Shown: positions 43,892-51,822 of the stretch, in pieces
Layout of the letters: each line of letters opens with the position of its first letter
Numbering within the stretch: position 1 is the stretch's first letter
Source of the DNA: Sterolibacterium sp964500605
GTDB lineage: Bacteria > Pseudomonadota > Gammaproteobacteria > Burkholderiales > Rhodocyclaceae
Direction: 5' to 3'
Assembly (NCBI GenBank): GCA_964500605.1
Contig: CAZCOS010000001.1
Coordinates: 62,001-126,000 of the forward strand
Length of the DNA stretch: 64,000 nt
Made by a program: the position numbers and the translations under genes
The notes under the pieces: generated by a model
What the model saw: only the letters and a program-made list of their open reading frames with translations
Database searches by the model: none
What the model was told of the DNA's origin: nothing

Positions 43892-44991
43892 GGCCACAAT
43901 CTTTCTTATGGAAGACAGCAGGTTTTACGATTCTGGAGATGACGATCGTACTGGCAGCCAGTGCATTACTGGGGATGGCTGTCTGGAAATTCTTGCCTGT
44001 CATCCGAAAAACAAGCGAGGTCAGTACATCCATAGCCCTTCGGGAGGCTCAGGCTGCACTGGAAGGTTTCATCCTTCGTGAAAATAGGCTCCCGTGCCCA
44101 GACACCTCCGGCAATGGTCTGGAAAACTGTACGGGAGATAGCGTTGGAAAGCTACCTGAAAAAACCTTGGGTATCAGCTTGCCGCACCCGCTGCGCTATG
44201 GGGTATTCCGTAACCCCAGTGCCTTGACTGAAAAGGATGCGGATCTTTCCAGCCTGAAGAACCGCTACATTCCGACGCTTCCTCCCGGAGCCGCATCTTC
44301 CAGAACCAATGGACTGGATTTTTGCCTTGCAGTCCGAAATGCCATTCAGTCACCCACCACCAGCCTCGTAGCCGGGGATGTTCCTATCGCTTATGCCATC
44401 GCCGATGCAGGGGCCAATACTCAATTCGACGGAGACAATACACTTCCAAACCGTTTTGCTTCTCCCGATGCAGCCCGGACGGCCAGCTATGACGATGCTG
44501 TTCTCGCTACAGGCCTAACCGAGCTTTCTGGTCGGTTAAATTGTCCAAAAGCACTGGGTGATGCCCAGGGGGTAGTTCGTGCGGCTTATGCAGCTTACGA
44601 CAATGATCGCAATGCGGAAATGCTCAAGAGTTTTTGTTCCTTCAACTATTCGGTTCAAGAAGGGAACGTAAAGATGGCAACAACGAATGCACTCATCGCT
44701 GCGTCTGACCTTTTCAACGCCGGAGCAACCGGCGTGACCTCCATCGCGGTGGCCATGGCGACGCTAGGAGCCTCGCTTGCTGGCCCCTCAATAGGAGCTG
44801 TACTCGGGATTATCGGCTCTGCCGGAGCACTGGCCGCGATGATTGGGAAACAGGTCATGGCTCTTCTTGCCAAGGACAAGGCAGAGCAAAAGAAAAAAGC
44901 CGCAGATAATTACAGAACAAAGATGCTGATTCAAAGAAGCAACGCGTTGGCGGAAGCATTGAAAGTCGATCAGAAAGGTCTGACGCCATGA
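43888..44991 (+). CDS. Prepilin-like protein F with C-terminal hydrophobic segment
   Basis: 367 residues. A 12-residue leader, then FTILE. RLPCPDTSGNGLENC at 68-81 and KTLGISLPHPLRYG after it match proteins D, E and G; NGLDFC, VPIAYAIADAG and ASYDDAVLATG are also shared. Residues about 279-328 are a Gly/Ala-rich hydrophobic hairpin (LGASLAGPSIGAVLGIIGSA), followed by a Lys-rich helix. Overlaps both neighbours by 4 nt. Confidence 0.75.
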   Translation: MRPQSFLWKTAGFTILEMTIVLAASALLGMAVWKFLPVIRKTSEVSTSIALREAQAALEGFILRENRLPCPDTSGNGLENCTGDSVGKLPEKTLGISLPHPLRYGVFRNPSALTEKDADLSSLKNRYIPTLPPGAASSRTNGLDFCLAVRNAIQSPTTSLVAGDVPIAYAIADAGANTQFDGDNTLPNRFASPDAARTASYDDAVLATGLTELSGRLNCPKALGDAQGVVRAAYAAYDNDRNAEMLKSFCSFNYSVQEGNVKMATTNALIAASDLFNAGATGVTSIAVAMATLGASLAGPSIGAVLGIIGSAGALAAMIGKQVMALLAKDKAEQKKKAADNYRTKMLIQRSNALAEALKVDQKGLTP

Positions 44992-46211
44992 AATCACCTC
45001 TTACCGGCACTTCCGAAGGCGGTTTTTCTCTGATTGAAATGTCCATTGCGCTGGTTATCAGCGGCGTGCTGACGATCGCTCTGGTTTCGTATTGGAAATA
45101 CGCAGCACATCAACAAACCACACTGATCGAGCAGGATGCCTTAAGTGTTGCAGATCAATCCTTAAAGGGCTTTGCCCAAGCCAGGTTTCGCCTTCCCTGT
45201 CCGGACACCAACAACGATGGTTACGAAGATTGCGGCGGAACGACAAATGCCATCGGCACGCTGCCATGGAAAACCTTGGGGATTGCCGATAGTCGGGTTC
45301 GTGGTCTTCGCTACGGTATTTATCGGAGAGGAGCTGTAGCGGCCTCTTCAACAGACGCGGATCTTGCCTCCAGTATGGATCGATTCAAGCCCCTGCTGAC
45401 CACACTCCCCAATCCACCGCATTATCCGGTTACTGCCGAATCAACGCTGGGGAATAGCAATCTTATTGACCTTTGCACTGCACTCATAAATGGTGCTGGC
45501 GATACTTTCAATTCAGGCCAGATATACACCACCGCTCGTGATGTACACGGAGCAGAAATTATAGGAAGCCGACAAAACGTTGCCTATGCCTTGGCTGCAT
45601 CCGGTTTGCTGGATGCAGACGGTGATGGTAATCGCTTCGATGGTGCTCAAGCTGCCCAAACTTCATCCAATCCGGTCTTCGACAGTCCATCACGACCCCA
45701 CTCTGCAACTTATGATGACCAAATACGAACTGCAGGTTTCGATCAACTGTTTTCAGCACTCTCCTGTGGTCCGAACCTAGTGGCCATTGGTCACGCCCAA
45801 TTCAATGCAGCCACTTCCGCAGCGATCGTGCAGCAGTACATGTATGACTACAAGACACAACTAGAACTGACTGCTGAAATGGCTTCTGCTGGCGTTGCTT
45901 CAGCAACCGGTACGGTGTTTCTCTCAATCGGAGGGTTGCTCAATGCGACAGCCGTTACAGCAACCGCCATTACGATCGGGCTAGCCTCACTTGGCACACT
46001 TTCCTATACCATCGCCGCCGGTATCGCATCCATCGTTGCCAATGTAGGAACAATTGCAAGTGCTGCGGCAACACTTGCTGCCGCCAGTGTGGCGAAAAAA
46101 ATGGCTGATGATCAGGTCACGGATTTCACCAATACCGTTCTCAAGGACGCAACGGCACTGGCTGCTGATATTCGCAACAATGCCTTGGCTGCAGACGCTA
46201 CCGGCTTCTGA
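44988..46211 (+). CDS. Prepilin-like protein G with C-terminal hydrophobic segment
   Basis: 407 residues. A 12-residue leader, then FSLIE. RLPCPDTNNDGYEDC (68-82) has a D-x-N-x-D-G-x-x-D spacing like calcium loops, and LLDADGDGNRFDG recurs at 207-219 as in protein E. The C-terminal 299-370 is almost uncharged and Ala/Gly/Thr-rich, ending in a Lys/Asp helix. Same overall plan as F. No known function. Confidence 0.75.
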   Translation: MKSPLTGTSEGGFSLIEMSIALVISGVLTIALVSYWKYAAHQQTTLIEQDALSVADQSLKGFAQARFRLPCPDTNNDGYEDCGGTTNAIGTLPWKTLGIADSRVRGLRYGIYRRGAVAASSTDADLASSMDRFKPLLTTLPNPPHYPVTAESTLGNSNLIDLCTALINGAGDTFNSGQIYTTARDVHGAEIIGSRQNVAYALAASGLLDADGDGNRFDGAQAAQTSSNPVFDSPSRPHSATYDDQIRTAGFDQLFSALSCGPNLVAIGHAQFNAATSAAIVQQYMYDYKTQLELTAEMASAGVASATGTVFLSIGGLLNATAVTATAITIGLASLGTLSYTIAAGIASIVANVGTIASAAATLAAASVAKKMADDQVTDFTNTVLKDATALAADIRNNALAADATGF

Positions 46212-46234
46212 CACGTACTTGAGCTCCCAAAAAC

Positions 46235-46942
46235 ATGCGCTCCCATTTCAATTTTCCCGTCCCGCCCCGCCAGCACGGCTTCACCCTGCTGGAACTGTCC
46301 GTTTCGCTGGCCATCATTTTCATCATCCTCGCCGCCGTTACCATCGGCCGCGACGTTCATCGCAATGCGGCATACCAGCGGCTTTCCAGTGATTTCGTCC
46401 AGGGCTGGATGCTGGCTTATGACAACTATGTCGCCGGTAGCGGCATCGTTCCCGGTGACAATGCCACCAGCCCAAGCGGCAAGGTCAATAATGCCGCCTC
46501 ATCCCAGCTTTGCACCAATACCCTGCAAGGCGTGATGCAGGCCGCTGGGGTGTCTATGCCGGAAGGCCGCGCCGAGGGCAGCGCGGATCGCGCTGTCTAC
46601 CTCGATTCGAATGGTGTGTCGCACGAACTGAAAGTCTGTTTCTCCAACGAAACCTGGTCAGAACCGGATGCCACACCCGGTAACTACGTCACCCGTCCGC
46701 GCAATGTCATGATATTGACGGGCGTGACACCGGCACTGGCGCGGCTGCTCGATGGCCAGATCGATGGTCGGGTCGATGCCCGCTTTGGCCGGGTACGCGA
46801 AAGCTCGCAGGCTGCACTGACTTCTGCCACCCCGGCCAACTGGAGCGTCGATGAGCGCATGGCCTATGGCAGCACTACGGCCACCACACAGGATGAATCC
46901 CAGATTGCGGAAGTCACGCTCTGGATCAAGATGAACCAGTAG
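46235..46942 (+). CDS. Type IV prepilin-like protein C (third member of the A/B family)
   Basis: 235 residues. A 15-residue leader, then FTLLE. It shares with A and B the GRDVHRNAAYQRL segment, MPEGRAEGSADRAVYLDSNG, the NVMILTGVTPALARLLD block and a terminal WIKMNQ. It has no Gly insertion. As the distal gene it closes the operon; 128 bases separate it from rpiA. Confidence 0.85.
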   Translation: MRSHFNFPVPPRQHGFTLLELSVSLAIIFIILAAVTIGRDVHRNAAYQRLSSDFVQGWMLAYDNYVAGSGIVPGDNATSPSGKVNNAASSQLCTNTLQGVMQAAGVSMPEGRAEGSADRAVYLDSNGVSHELKVCFSNETWSEPDATPGNYVTRPRNVMILTGVTPALARLLDGQIDGRVDARFGRVRESSQAALTSATPANWSVDERMAYGSTTATTQDESQIAEVTLWIKMNQ

Positions 46943-47070
46943 GATTCGCATCTTTCCATCTCCTGCCTTTTTTAGCCTGGAAACTTCCATACTGTTCGTA
47001 CAGGTTCGCTAGAATCGTCGCTCTTTCCTGCATTCACACTCCCCCGGAACGGCTTTTCACAAGGAATCTC

Positions 47071-47757
47071 ATGAATCAGAACGAACTCAAACTGACCGTT
47101 GCTCGGGCGGCGCGGGATTATGTGGCAACGCACCTGCCAGAGGGGGCGATTCTGGGGGTGGGGACAGGCTCGACGGCAAACTGTTTCATCGACGAAATCG
47201 CCGCGCTCAAAACGAAAATTGGGGGCTGTGTTGCCAGCTCGGAAGCGACGCGTCGGCGGCTTGAGTCACACGGCTTGCCTGTTTTTGATCTCAATGACGT
47301 CGTTTCCAGAGGACTTTCCATGCCCATCTATGTGGATGGCGCGGATGAAATCGATAGCAAGCTGAGCATGATCAAGGGGGGCGGCGGCGCGCTGACTCGT
47401 GAAAAGATTGTTGCAGCGGTGGCGGGAACCTTTGTTTGCATCTGCGATGCCAGCAAGAAAGTCAAAACACTGGGGAACTTCCCCTTACCTCTCGAAGTCA
47501 TTCCAATGGCTCGCGAACAGGTTCGCCGCCAGATCATTGAAATGACGGGCGGGGAACCTCGCCTGCGAACCGGTTTCATAACTGACAACGGTAATGAAAT
47601 TCTCGACATTCACGGCCTTTCGATCGATGATCCGCTTGCTCTGGAATCCCGACTAGAAAGCATTGTCGGTGTGGTCTGCAATGGCTTGTTCGCCCGTCGT
47701 GGTGCGGACGTGCTGCTGCTGGCCAGCGAAGCCGACGTCATCACGCAGCTGCGATAA
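47071..47757 (+). CDS. rpiA: Ribose-5-phosphate isomerase A
   Basis: 228 residues. Signature segments: GVGTGSTANCFID, the VDGADEIDSKLSMIKGGGGA catalytic region with Asp/Glu, and EKIVAAVA. It interconverts ribulose 5-phosphate and ribose 5-phosphate in the pentose phosphate pathway. AAGGAATCTC precedes the ATG. Confidence 0.97.
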   Translation: MNQNELKLTVARAARDYVATHLPEGAILGVGTGSTANCFIDEIAALKTKIGGCVASSEATRRRLESHGLPVFDLNDVVSRGLSMPIYVDGADEIDSKLSMIKGGGGALTREKIVAAVAGTFVCICDASKKVKTLGNFPLPLEVIPMAREQVRRQIIEMTGGEPRLRTGFITDNGNEILDIHGLSIDDPLALESRLESIVGVVCNGLFARRGADVLLLASEADVITQLR

Positions 47758-47798
47758 GTTTTCCGAGCCAGCTTATTCATTTCAACAAGGAGCCTCAC

Positions 47799-48386
47799 AT
47801 GAAACCTGTCCATAAACTGCTTGTCAGCATCGCGGCTTTCACCGCGCTCGCTCTGAATTCCGCTCAGGCTCAACCTTTCGGCCCCATGGGTAACCCGGAG
47901 TTCTGCCCTCACATTCCCGGCATGGGAATGGGCATGATGCAGGCAGGAAAGGGCCCGGGCGCGCAGGGCAAAGGCAAGATCAATTTCGCTGCAAATGCGG
48001 CAGCCCGCCTGGACAAGCTGAAAACTGATCTCAAGATCACGCCTGAACAAGACAAGGCCTGGCAGGCTTTTGCAGATCAATCCAAGCAACAGGTCGAACA
48101 AATGCAGGCCCTGCGCGATGGCTTCAAGCCGCCTGCCGCCGACGCACCCGCACTCTCAACGCCTGAGCGCATGGACAAGGGCATCGAGTTCATGAAGCAA
48201 CGCTTGACCCACATGGAAGCGATGAATGTGGCCTTGAAGAATCTTTATGCTGTGCTGACACCGGAACAAAAATCCGTCGTTGAGAAACATTTCTCTCAGC
48301 GTCCGGTTGCGCAAGGCCGGGGACAAGGGCGCGGTCAAGGCCAGGGTCGGATGATGCGTCGCGCGCCGGTTACTCCGGCGCAGTAA
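47799..48386 (+). CDS. Periplasmic Spy/CpxP-like protein (LTXXQ-type)
   Basis: 195 residues. Signal peptide about 1-25 (ending AQAQ), a Gly/Met-rich N-terminus (MGMGMM), then a helical region with two LTXXQ-like motifs (ITPEQDKAW, LTPEQKSVV). The C-terminus is a Gly/Arg/Gln-rich tail. Spy-type chaperones bind unfolded proteins in the periplasm and often respond to envelope or metal stress. AAGGAG ribosome site. Confidence 0.82.
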   Translation: MKPVHKLLVSIAAFTALALNSAQAQPFGPMGNPEFCPHIPGMGMGMMQAGKGPGAQGKGKINFAANAAARLDKLKTDLKITPEQDKAWQAFADQSKQQVEQMQALRDGFKPPAADAPALSTPERMDKGIEFMKQRLTHMEAMNVALKNLYAVLTPEQKSVVEKHFSQRPVAQGRGQGRGQGQGRMMRRAPVTPAQ

Positions 48387-48477
48387 GCGAGCTGCTGATT
48401 GGCGTCACACCTTCCGGTCGGAAGCTTCAATCCCCACACCGTACCGGGGCGAAGTTTCAAACCTCAAGCGAGCCTTA

Positions 48478-48509
48478 GCATCAGCACCGTAAAACGGATG
48501 CTGATGCTT
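48478..48509. other. Stem-loop after the Spy-like gene
   Basis: AGCATCAGCA pairs perfectly with TGCTGATGCT; CCGT/ACGG extends the stem after a one-base bulge, leaving AAA in the loop. It lacks a T-run on either strand, so an intrinsic terminator is possible but unproven. Confidence 0.5.
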
Positions 48510-48542
48510 TGAAGAGCCGAGGCGATGATTCGGGAACGCTTG

Positions 48543-48587
48543 GTTTGTCGTAAATAATGGAAAGCGATTCCAATATTCACGACAAAC
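48543..48587. repeat. 45-bp palindromic element (18 of 20 paired positions)
   Basis: Left arm 48543-48562 starts GTTTGTCGT and the right arm 48568-48587 ends ACGACAAAC, with a 5-base AGCGA loop and only two mismatched positions. It is longer than a typical terminator. It may be a REP/MITE-like element or a strong bidirectional transcription barrier. Confidence 0.6.
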
Positions 48588-48712
48588 AAAAGTTAAGTTT
48601 CCTCAGCAGCACCCTCCCGGCGATGTCAACCGAATCATGCGCTGGCTCTTGTCAATCCAGGCAATGAAGCGAGATCAATAGACCCTCCACGTCGCCCAGC
48701 GAGGCTTTCCGG

Positions 48713-50167
48713 CTACAACACCTCCGCCGCGTGGTCGGCCAGCCGGGAACGTTCACCACGTTGCAAGGTGATATGACCGGAATGGGACCAGCCCTTGAAG
48801 CGGTCAACCACATAGGTCAGGCCGGAGCTGCCTTCGGTGAGGTAGGGCGTGTCGATCTGGGCGATGTTGCCCATGCAAACCACCTTCGTTCCCGGGCCGG
48901 CGCGGGTGATGAGGGTTTTCATCTGCTTGGGAGTGAGGTTCTGCGCTTCGTCGATGATGAGAAACTTGTTCATGAAGGTGCGGCCGCGCATGAAGTTGAG
49001 GGATTTAACCTTGATGCGGCTACGAACTAGGTCCATGGTTGCCGCACGTCCCCAGTCACCCCCGCCAGCACTGCTGCCTGCTTCCTCGTTCGGACGGTTG
49101 AGCAGCACTTCCAGGTTGTCTTCCAACGCGCCCATCCAGGGGGTCATCTTTTCTTCTTCCGTTCCGGGTAGAAAACCGATGTCTTCTCCAACGGGGACGG
49201 TGACACGGGTAATGATGATTTCGGAATAGCGTTTGCTGTCGAGCACCTGTGAAAGCCCAGCGGCCAGCGTCAGCAGGGTTTTGCCGGTTCCGGCCTGCCC
49301 CAGCAGGGTGACAAAATCGATATCGGGATTCATCAGGAGATTGAGTGCGAAATTCTGCTCACGATTGCGTGCCGTGATGCCCCAGACGGCATTTTTCTGA
49401 TGGGTATATTCAACAAGGGTTTCAAGAACAACTTCCTTGGCTCCCGCTTCGCGCACCCAGGCATAAAGTGGCTGCGCCCCCTCCTGCCAGACGTGCTCGT
49501 TGATAAGCAGGTCTTTACACATCGGGCCTTTGACACGATAGAAGGTATGCGTGTCCTGCTTCCAAGATTCCAGGCCCTTGCCATGCTTGTCCCAGAAATC
49601 GGCGGGTAGTTCGCGCGTGCCGGTGTAGAGAAGGTCGGTATCTTCCAGCACCTTGTCATTGAAATAATCCTGCGTCGCCAAGCCCAGCGCGCGGGCCTTG
49701 ATCCGCATATTGATGTCTTTCGACACCAGAATCACGCTGCGCCCGGGAAACTTCTGGCACAAATGCATGACGACGGAGATGATCTGGTTGTCTGCCTTTC
49801 CACCGGGCAAAGCCTGTGGCAGTAGCGTGTCGATCACTTCGGTCTGAAGAAAAAGACGGCCACTGGACTGCCGGTGCGAGGGTTCTTCAAGTGAGATACC
49901 GTCTGCGATATTGGTTTCATCTCCACTGGCGGAAACAATTTCGTCCAGCAGACGAGTCGCCTGGCGGGTGTTGCGTGCGACTTCCGTCATCCCTTTCTTG
50001 TTGGCGTCCAACTCTTCCAGCGTCATCATCGGCAGGAAAATGTCATGTTCCTCGAAACGGAACAGACTCAGCGGATCATGCATCAGGACATTGGTGTCGA
50101 GAACGAACAGTTTGTTTTGCACGGCCGCTTTACGCTTGCGGGGAGTGCTGCTCTTTCCTGTATTCAT
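48713..50167 (-). CDS. PIN-PhoH fusion protein (YlaK/PhoH2-like ATPase)
   Basis: 484 residues from ATG 50167, which has GAGGAG 6 bases before it. (An ATG two codons upstream abuts that site.) N-terminal PIN domain: LFVLDTNVLMHDPLSLF, with later acidic residues. C-terminal PhoH ATPase: LLGQAGTGKTLLTLAAG Walker A, FLIIDEAQNL Walker B. PIN-PhoH proteins unwind and cleave RNA in vitro in other bacteria. It is the last gene of the arn-bcp run but is 148 bases away. Confidence 0.9.
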   Translation of the reverse strand: MNTGKSSTPRKRKAAVQNKLFVLDTNVLMHDPLSLFRFEEHDIFLPMMTLEELDANKKGMTEVARNTRQATRLLDEIVSASGDETNIADGISLEEPSHRQSSGRLFLQTEVIDTLLPQALPGGKADNQIISVVMHLCQKFPGRSVILVSKDINMRIKARALGLATQDYFNDKVLEDTDLLYTGTRELPADFWDKHGKGLESWKQDTHTFYRVKGPMCKDLLINEHVWQEGAQPLYAWVREAGAKEVVLETLVEYTHQKNAVWGITARNREQNFALNLLMNPDIDFVTLLGQAGTGKTLLTLAAGLSQVLDSKRYSEIIITRVTVPVGEDIGFLPGTEEEKMTPWMGALEDNLEVLLNRPNEEAGSSAGGGDWGRAATMDLVRSRIKVKSLNFMRGRTFMNKFLIIDEAQNLTPKQMKTLITRAGPGTKVVCMGNIAQIDTPYLTEGSSGLTYVVDRFKGWSHSGHITLQRGERSRLADHAAEVL

Positions 50168-50315
50168 CGCCATCTCCTCAAAGCTGATCGGGAAGAACCG
50201 GACACACTGAAATCCGGCATTAAACCATCGCGTACTGCAAAAGCCTTCTCATCCGACGCCGCCCCTCTCTTCAGAGAAGAGTCGATGCGGCCAGCGACCG
50301 GAAGAATGCTACACG

Positions 50316-50786
50316 CTACGAGCCTGCCAGTTCCCGGACGGCCTGCAAGACCTCCGAGGCATGGCCATCCGCCTTGACACCGCGCCATTCACGGCGAATG
50401 ACGCATTGTTCCGCTTTCACTTCAATCAGGAAAGTGCTGCGTTCGATCCCACGCACATCCTTGCCATAAAGCTTTTTCTGTTTGATGACGCCAAACTGCT
50501 GACAAACCGTTTCTGCTGTATCGGAAAGCAGATCAAAAGGCAGACCGAGCTTCGCCTTGAATTTTTCGTGTGAAACCAGCGTGTCGCGTGAAAGCCCGTA
50601 AATATCGCATCCCAACGCGCTGAATTCAGGATAAAGATCACGAAACTGGGCGGTTTCTGTCGTACAGCCCGGAGTGTTGTCTCGGGGATAAAAATAAAGG
50701 ACAAGCGGGCCGACACGTTGGCTGGAAAGCCGGAATACCTTGTCTCCCGTAGCCGGCACGGAGAAATCAAGAACGACGTCTTCCAT
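50316..50786 (-). CDS. bcp: Peroxiredoxin, Bcp/PrxQ family
   Basis: 156 residues. The peroxidatic Cys is in YPRDNTPGCTTETAQFRDL; the resolving-Cys position of Bcp five residues later is Thr/Ala here. Other cysteines are present at ALGCDIYG and VCQQFG. It reduces hydroperoxides with thioredoxin. It starts 12 bases after arnD ends, suggesting cotranscription. Confidence 0.9.
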   Translation of the reverse strand: MEDVVLDFSVPATGDKVFRLSSQRVGPLVLYFYPRDNTPGCTTETAQFRDLYPEFSALGCDIYGLSRDTLVSHEKFKAKLGLPFDLLSDTAETVCQQFGVIKQKKLYGKDVRGIERSTFLIEVKAEQCVIRREWRGVKADGHASEVLQAVRELAGS

Positions 50787-50798
50787 GATTCTGTCCTT

Positions 50799-51734
50799 TC
50801 AAGCAGCGGCGAGTTTCCACTTTTCAAGCCAAGGCGGCCCCTGCAGCATCAATGTTCCGGAACGGCCTGGAATTTCTCCGCGCACCACTTCGCAGCGCGG
50901 CAGTCTGGCCAAAGCCAGCGAGTCAAAGATATTCCGAGTCGTGGTGATTGTATAGCCCTGTTCACGCCAGCCAGTGAGCAGCTTCTCAAAGACAGGGAGC
51001 AGCTTCATGCCTTCCAGCTCGGCATGCAAGGTAAAAACATGTCCATCCGGATAGGCATGCGGATCACGCGTCAAAGCCAGAAGCCGTTCGTGTACATTGC
51101 CTTCATCCACCCCCTCCACACCGATCAGCTCATCCAGCGTGGGCAGGGTGGTCGGTAATTGCGGGCAATGAATGACCTCGCCATTCCAGACGGGCATGAA
51201 AGGATGGGTTCCGCGCGTATCCGAAGCGTAATCGAAGCCCAAACGCTGGGTCAGGCGCAAAGCCTGAGCATTCATCTGCCAGCCTGCCGCACCGTGTGTC
51301 CTGGGCTTGCCCCCGAAAACGTCCTCAAAGCGTTCAAAGGCCAGACGCATTTCGCGCTCGGCCCAGGGGCCGTCCGCCTGAGCCACGCCATCTTGCCATT
51401 TGACATGATCCCAGCAATGAATGCCGACTTCGTGGCCGCTTTCGCGTACGGCACAGAGGATGTCGCGACAACCTTTTCCAATGTCTGGGCCGGGCAGTAC
51501 CGTGCCGTAAAGGAGCGTTTTAATGCCGTAGTGGGAGACGACCGAAGTGCGTGAAACCTTCCTCATGAAACCCGGCCGGAAAGCGCGTTTCAGCGCGCGC
51601 CCTGTGTGATCGGGTCCTAATGAAAAGAGGAAAGTGGCCCGCGCTTCATGGCGGCTCAGGGCCTCCACCAAACGCGGCACTCCCTGCAGGGTTCCACGCC
51701 AGGTATCGACATCAATCTTGAGAGCCAGCTTCAT
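50799..51734 (-). CDS. arnD: 4-deoxy-4-formamido-L-arabinose-phosphoundecaprenol deformylase ArnD
   Basis: 311 residues of the polysaccharide deacetylase fold: KIDVDTWRGTLQGVP with the metal Asp, EVGIHCWDHVKWQD with paired His, and the RTHGAAGWQMNAQAL segment characteristic of ArnD. It removes the formyl group from the undecaprenyl-linked sugar before transfer to lipid A. Confidence 0.93.
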   Translation of the reverse strand: MKLALKIDVDTWRGTLQGVPRLVEALSRHEARATFLFSLGPDHTGRALKRAFRPGFMRKVSRTSVVSHYGIKTLLYGTVLPGPDIGKGCRDILCAVRESGHEVGIHCWDHVKWQDGVAQADGPWAEREMRLAFERFEDVFGGKPRTHGAAGWQMNAQALRLTQRLGFDYASDTRGTHPFMPVWNGEVIHCPQLPTTLPTLDELIGVEGVDEGNVHERLLALTRDPHAYPDGHVFTLHAELEGMKLLPVFEKLLTGWREQGYTITTTRNIFDSLALARLPRCEVVRGEIPGRSGTLMLQGPPWLEKWKLAAA

Positions 51735-51822
51735 TCGGAAATTACATGCAGATTACAGGTGACAGGTTAAATGTTAAAGGCTACAGAACGCACATGCCGC
51801 ACATGTCACACAGATCGAGCGT

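Larger units (their letters stand above)
48387..48712. other. 326-bp intergenic region with two hairpins and no gene
   Basis: It lies between the convergent spy-like and phoH genes. It contains the two inverted repeats listed separately. No open frame here resembles a known protein. Confidence 0.6.

Noticed and set aside
41657..46211. Toxin-immunity or contact-dependent inhibition locus
   Set aside because: The hydrophobic C-termini suggest toxins, but no small immunity-like gene follows any of them and no nuclease or known toxin motif is seen. Reported as pilin fusions only.
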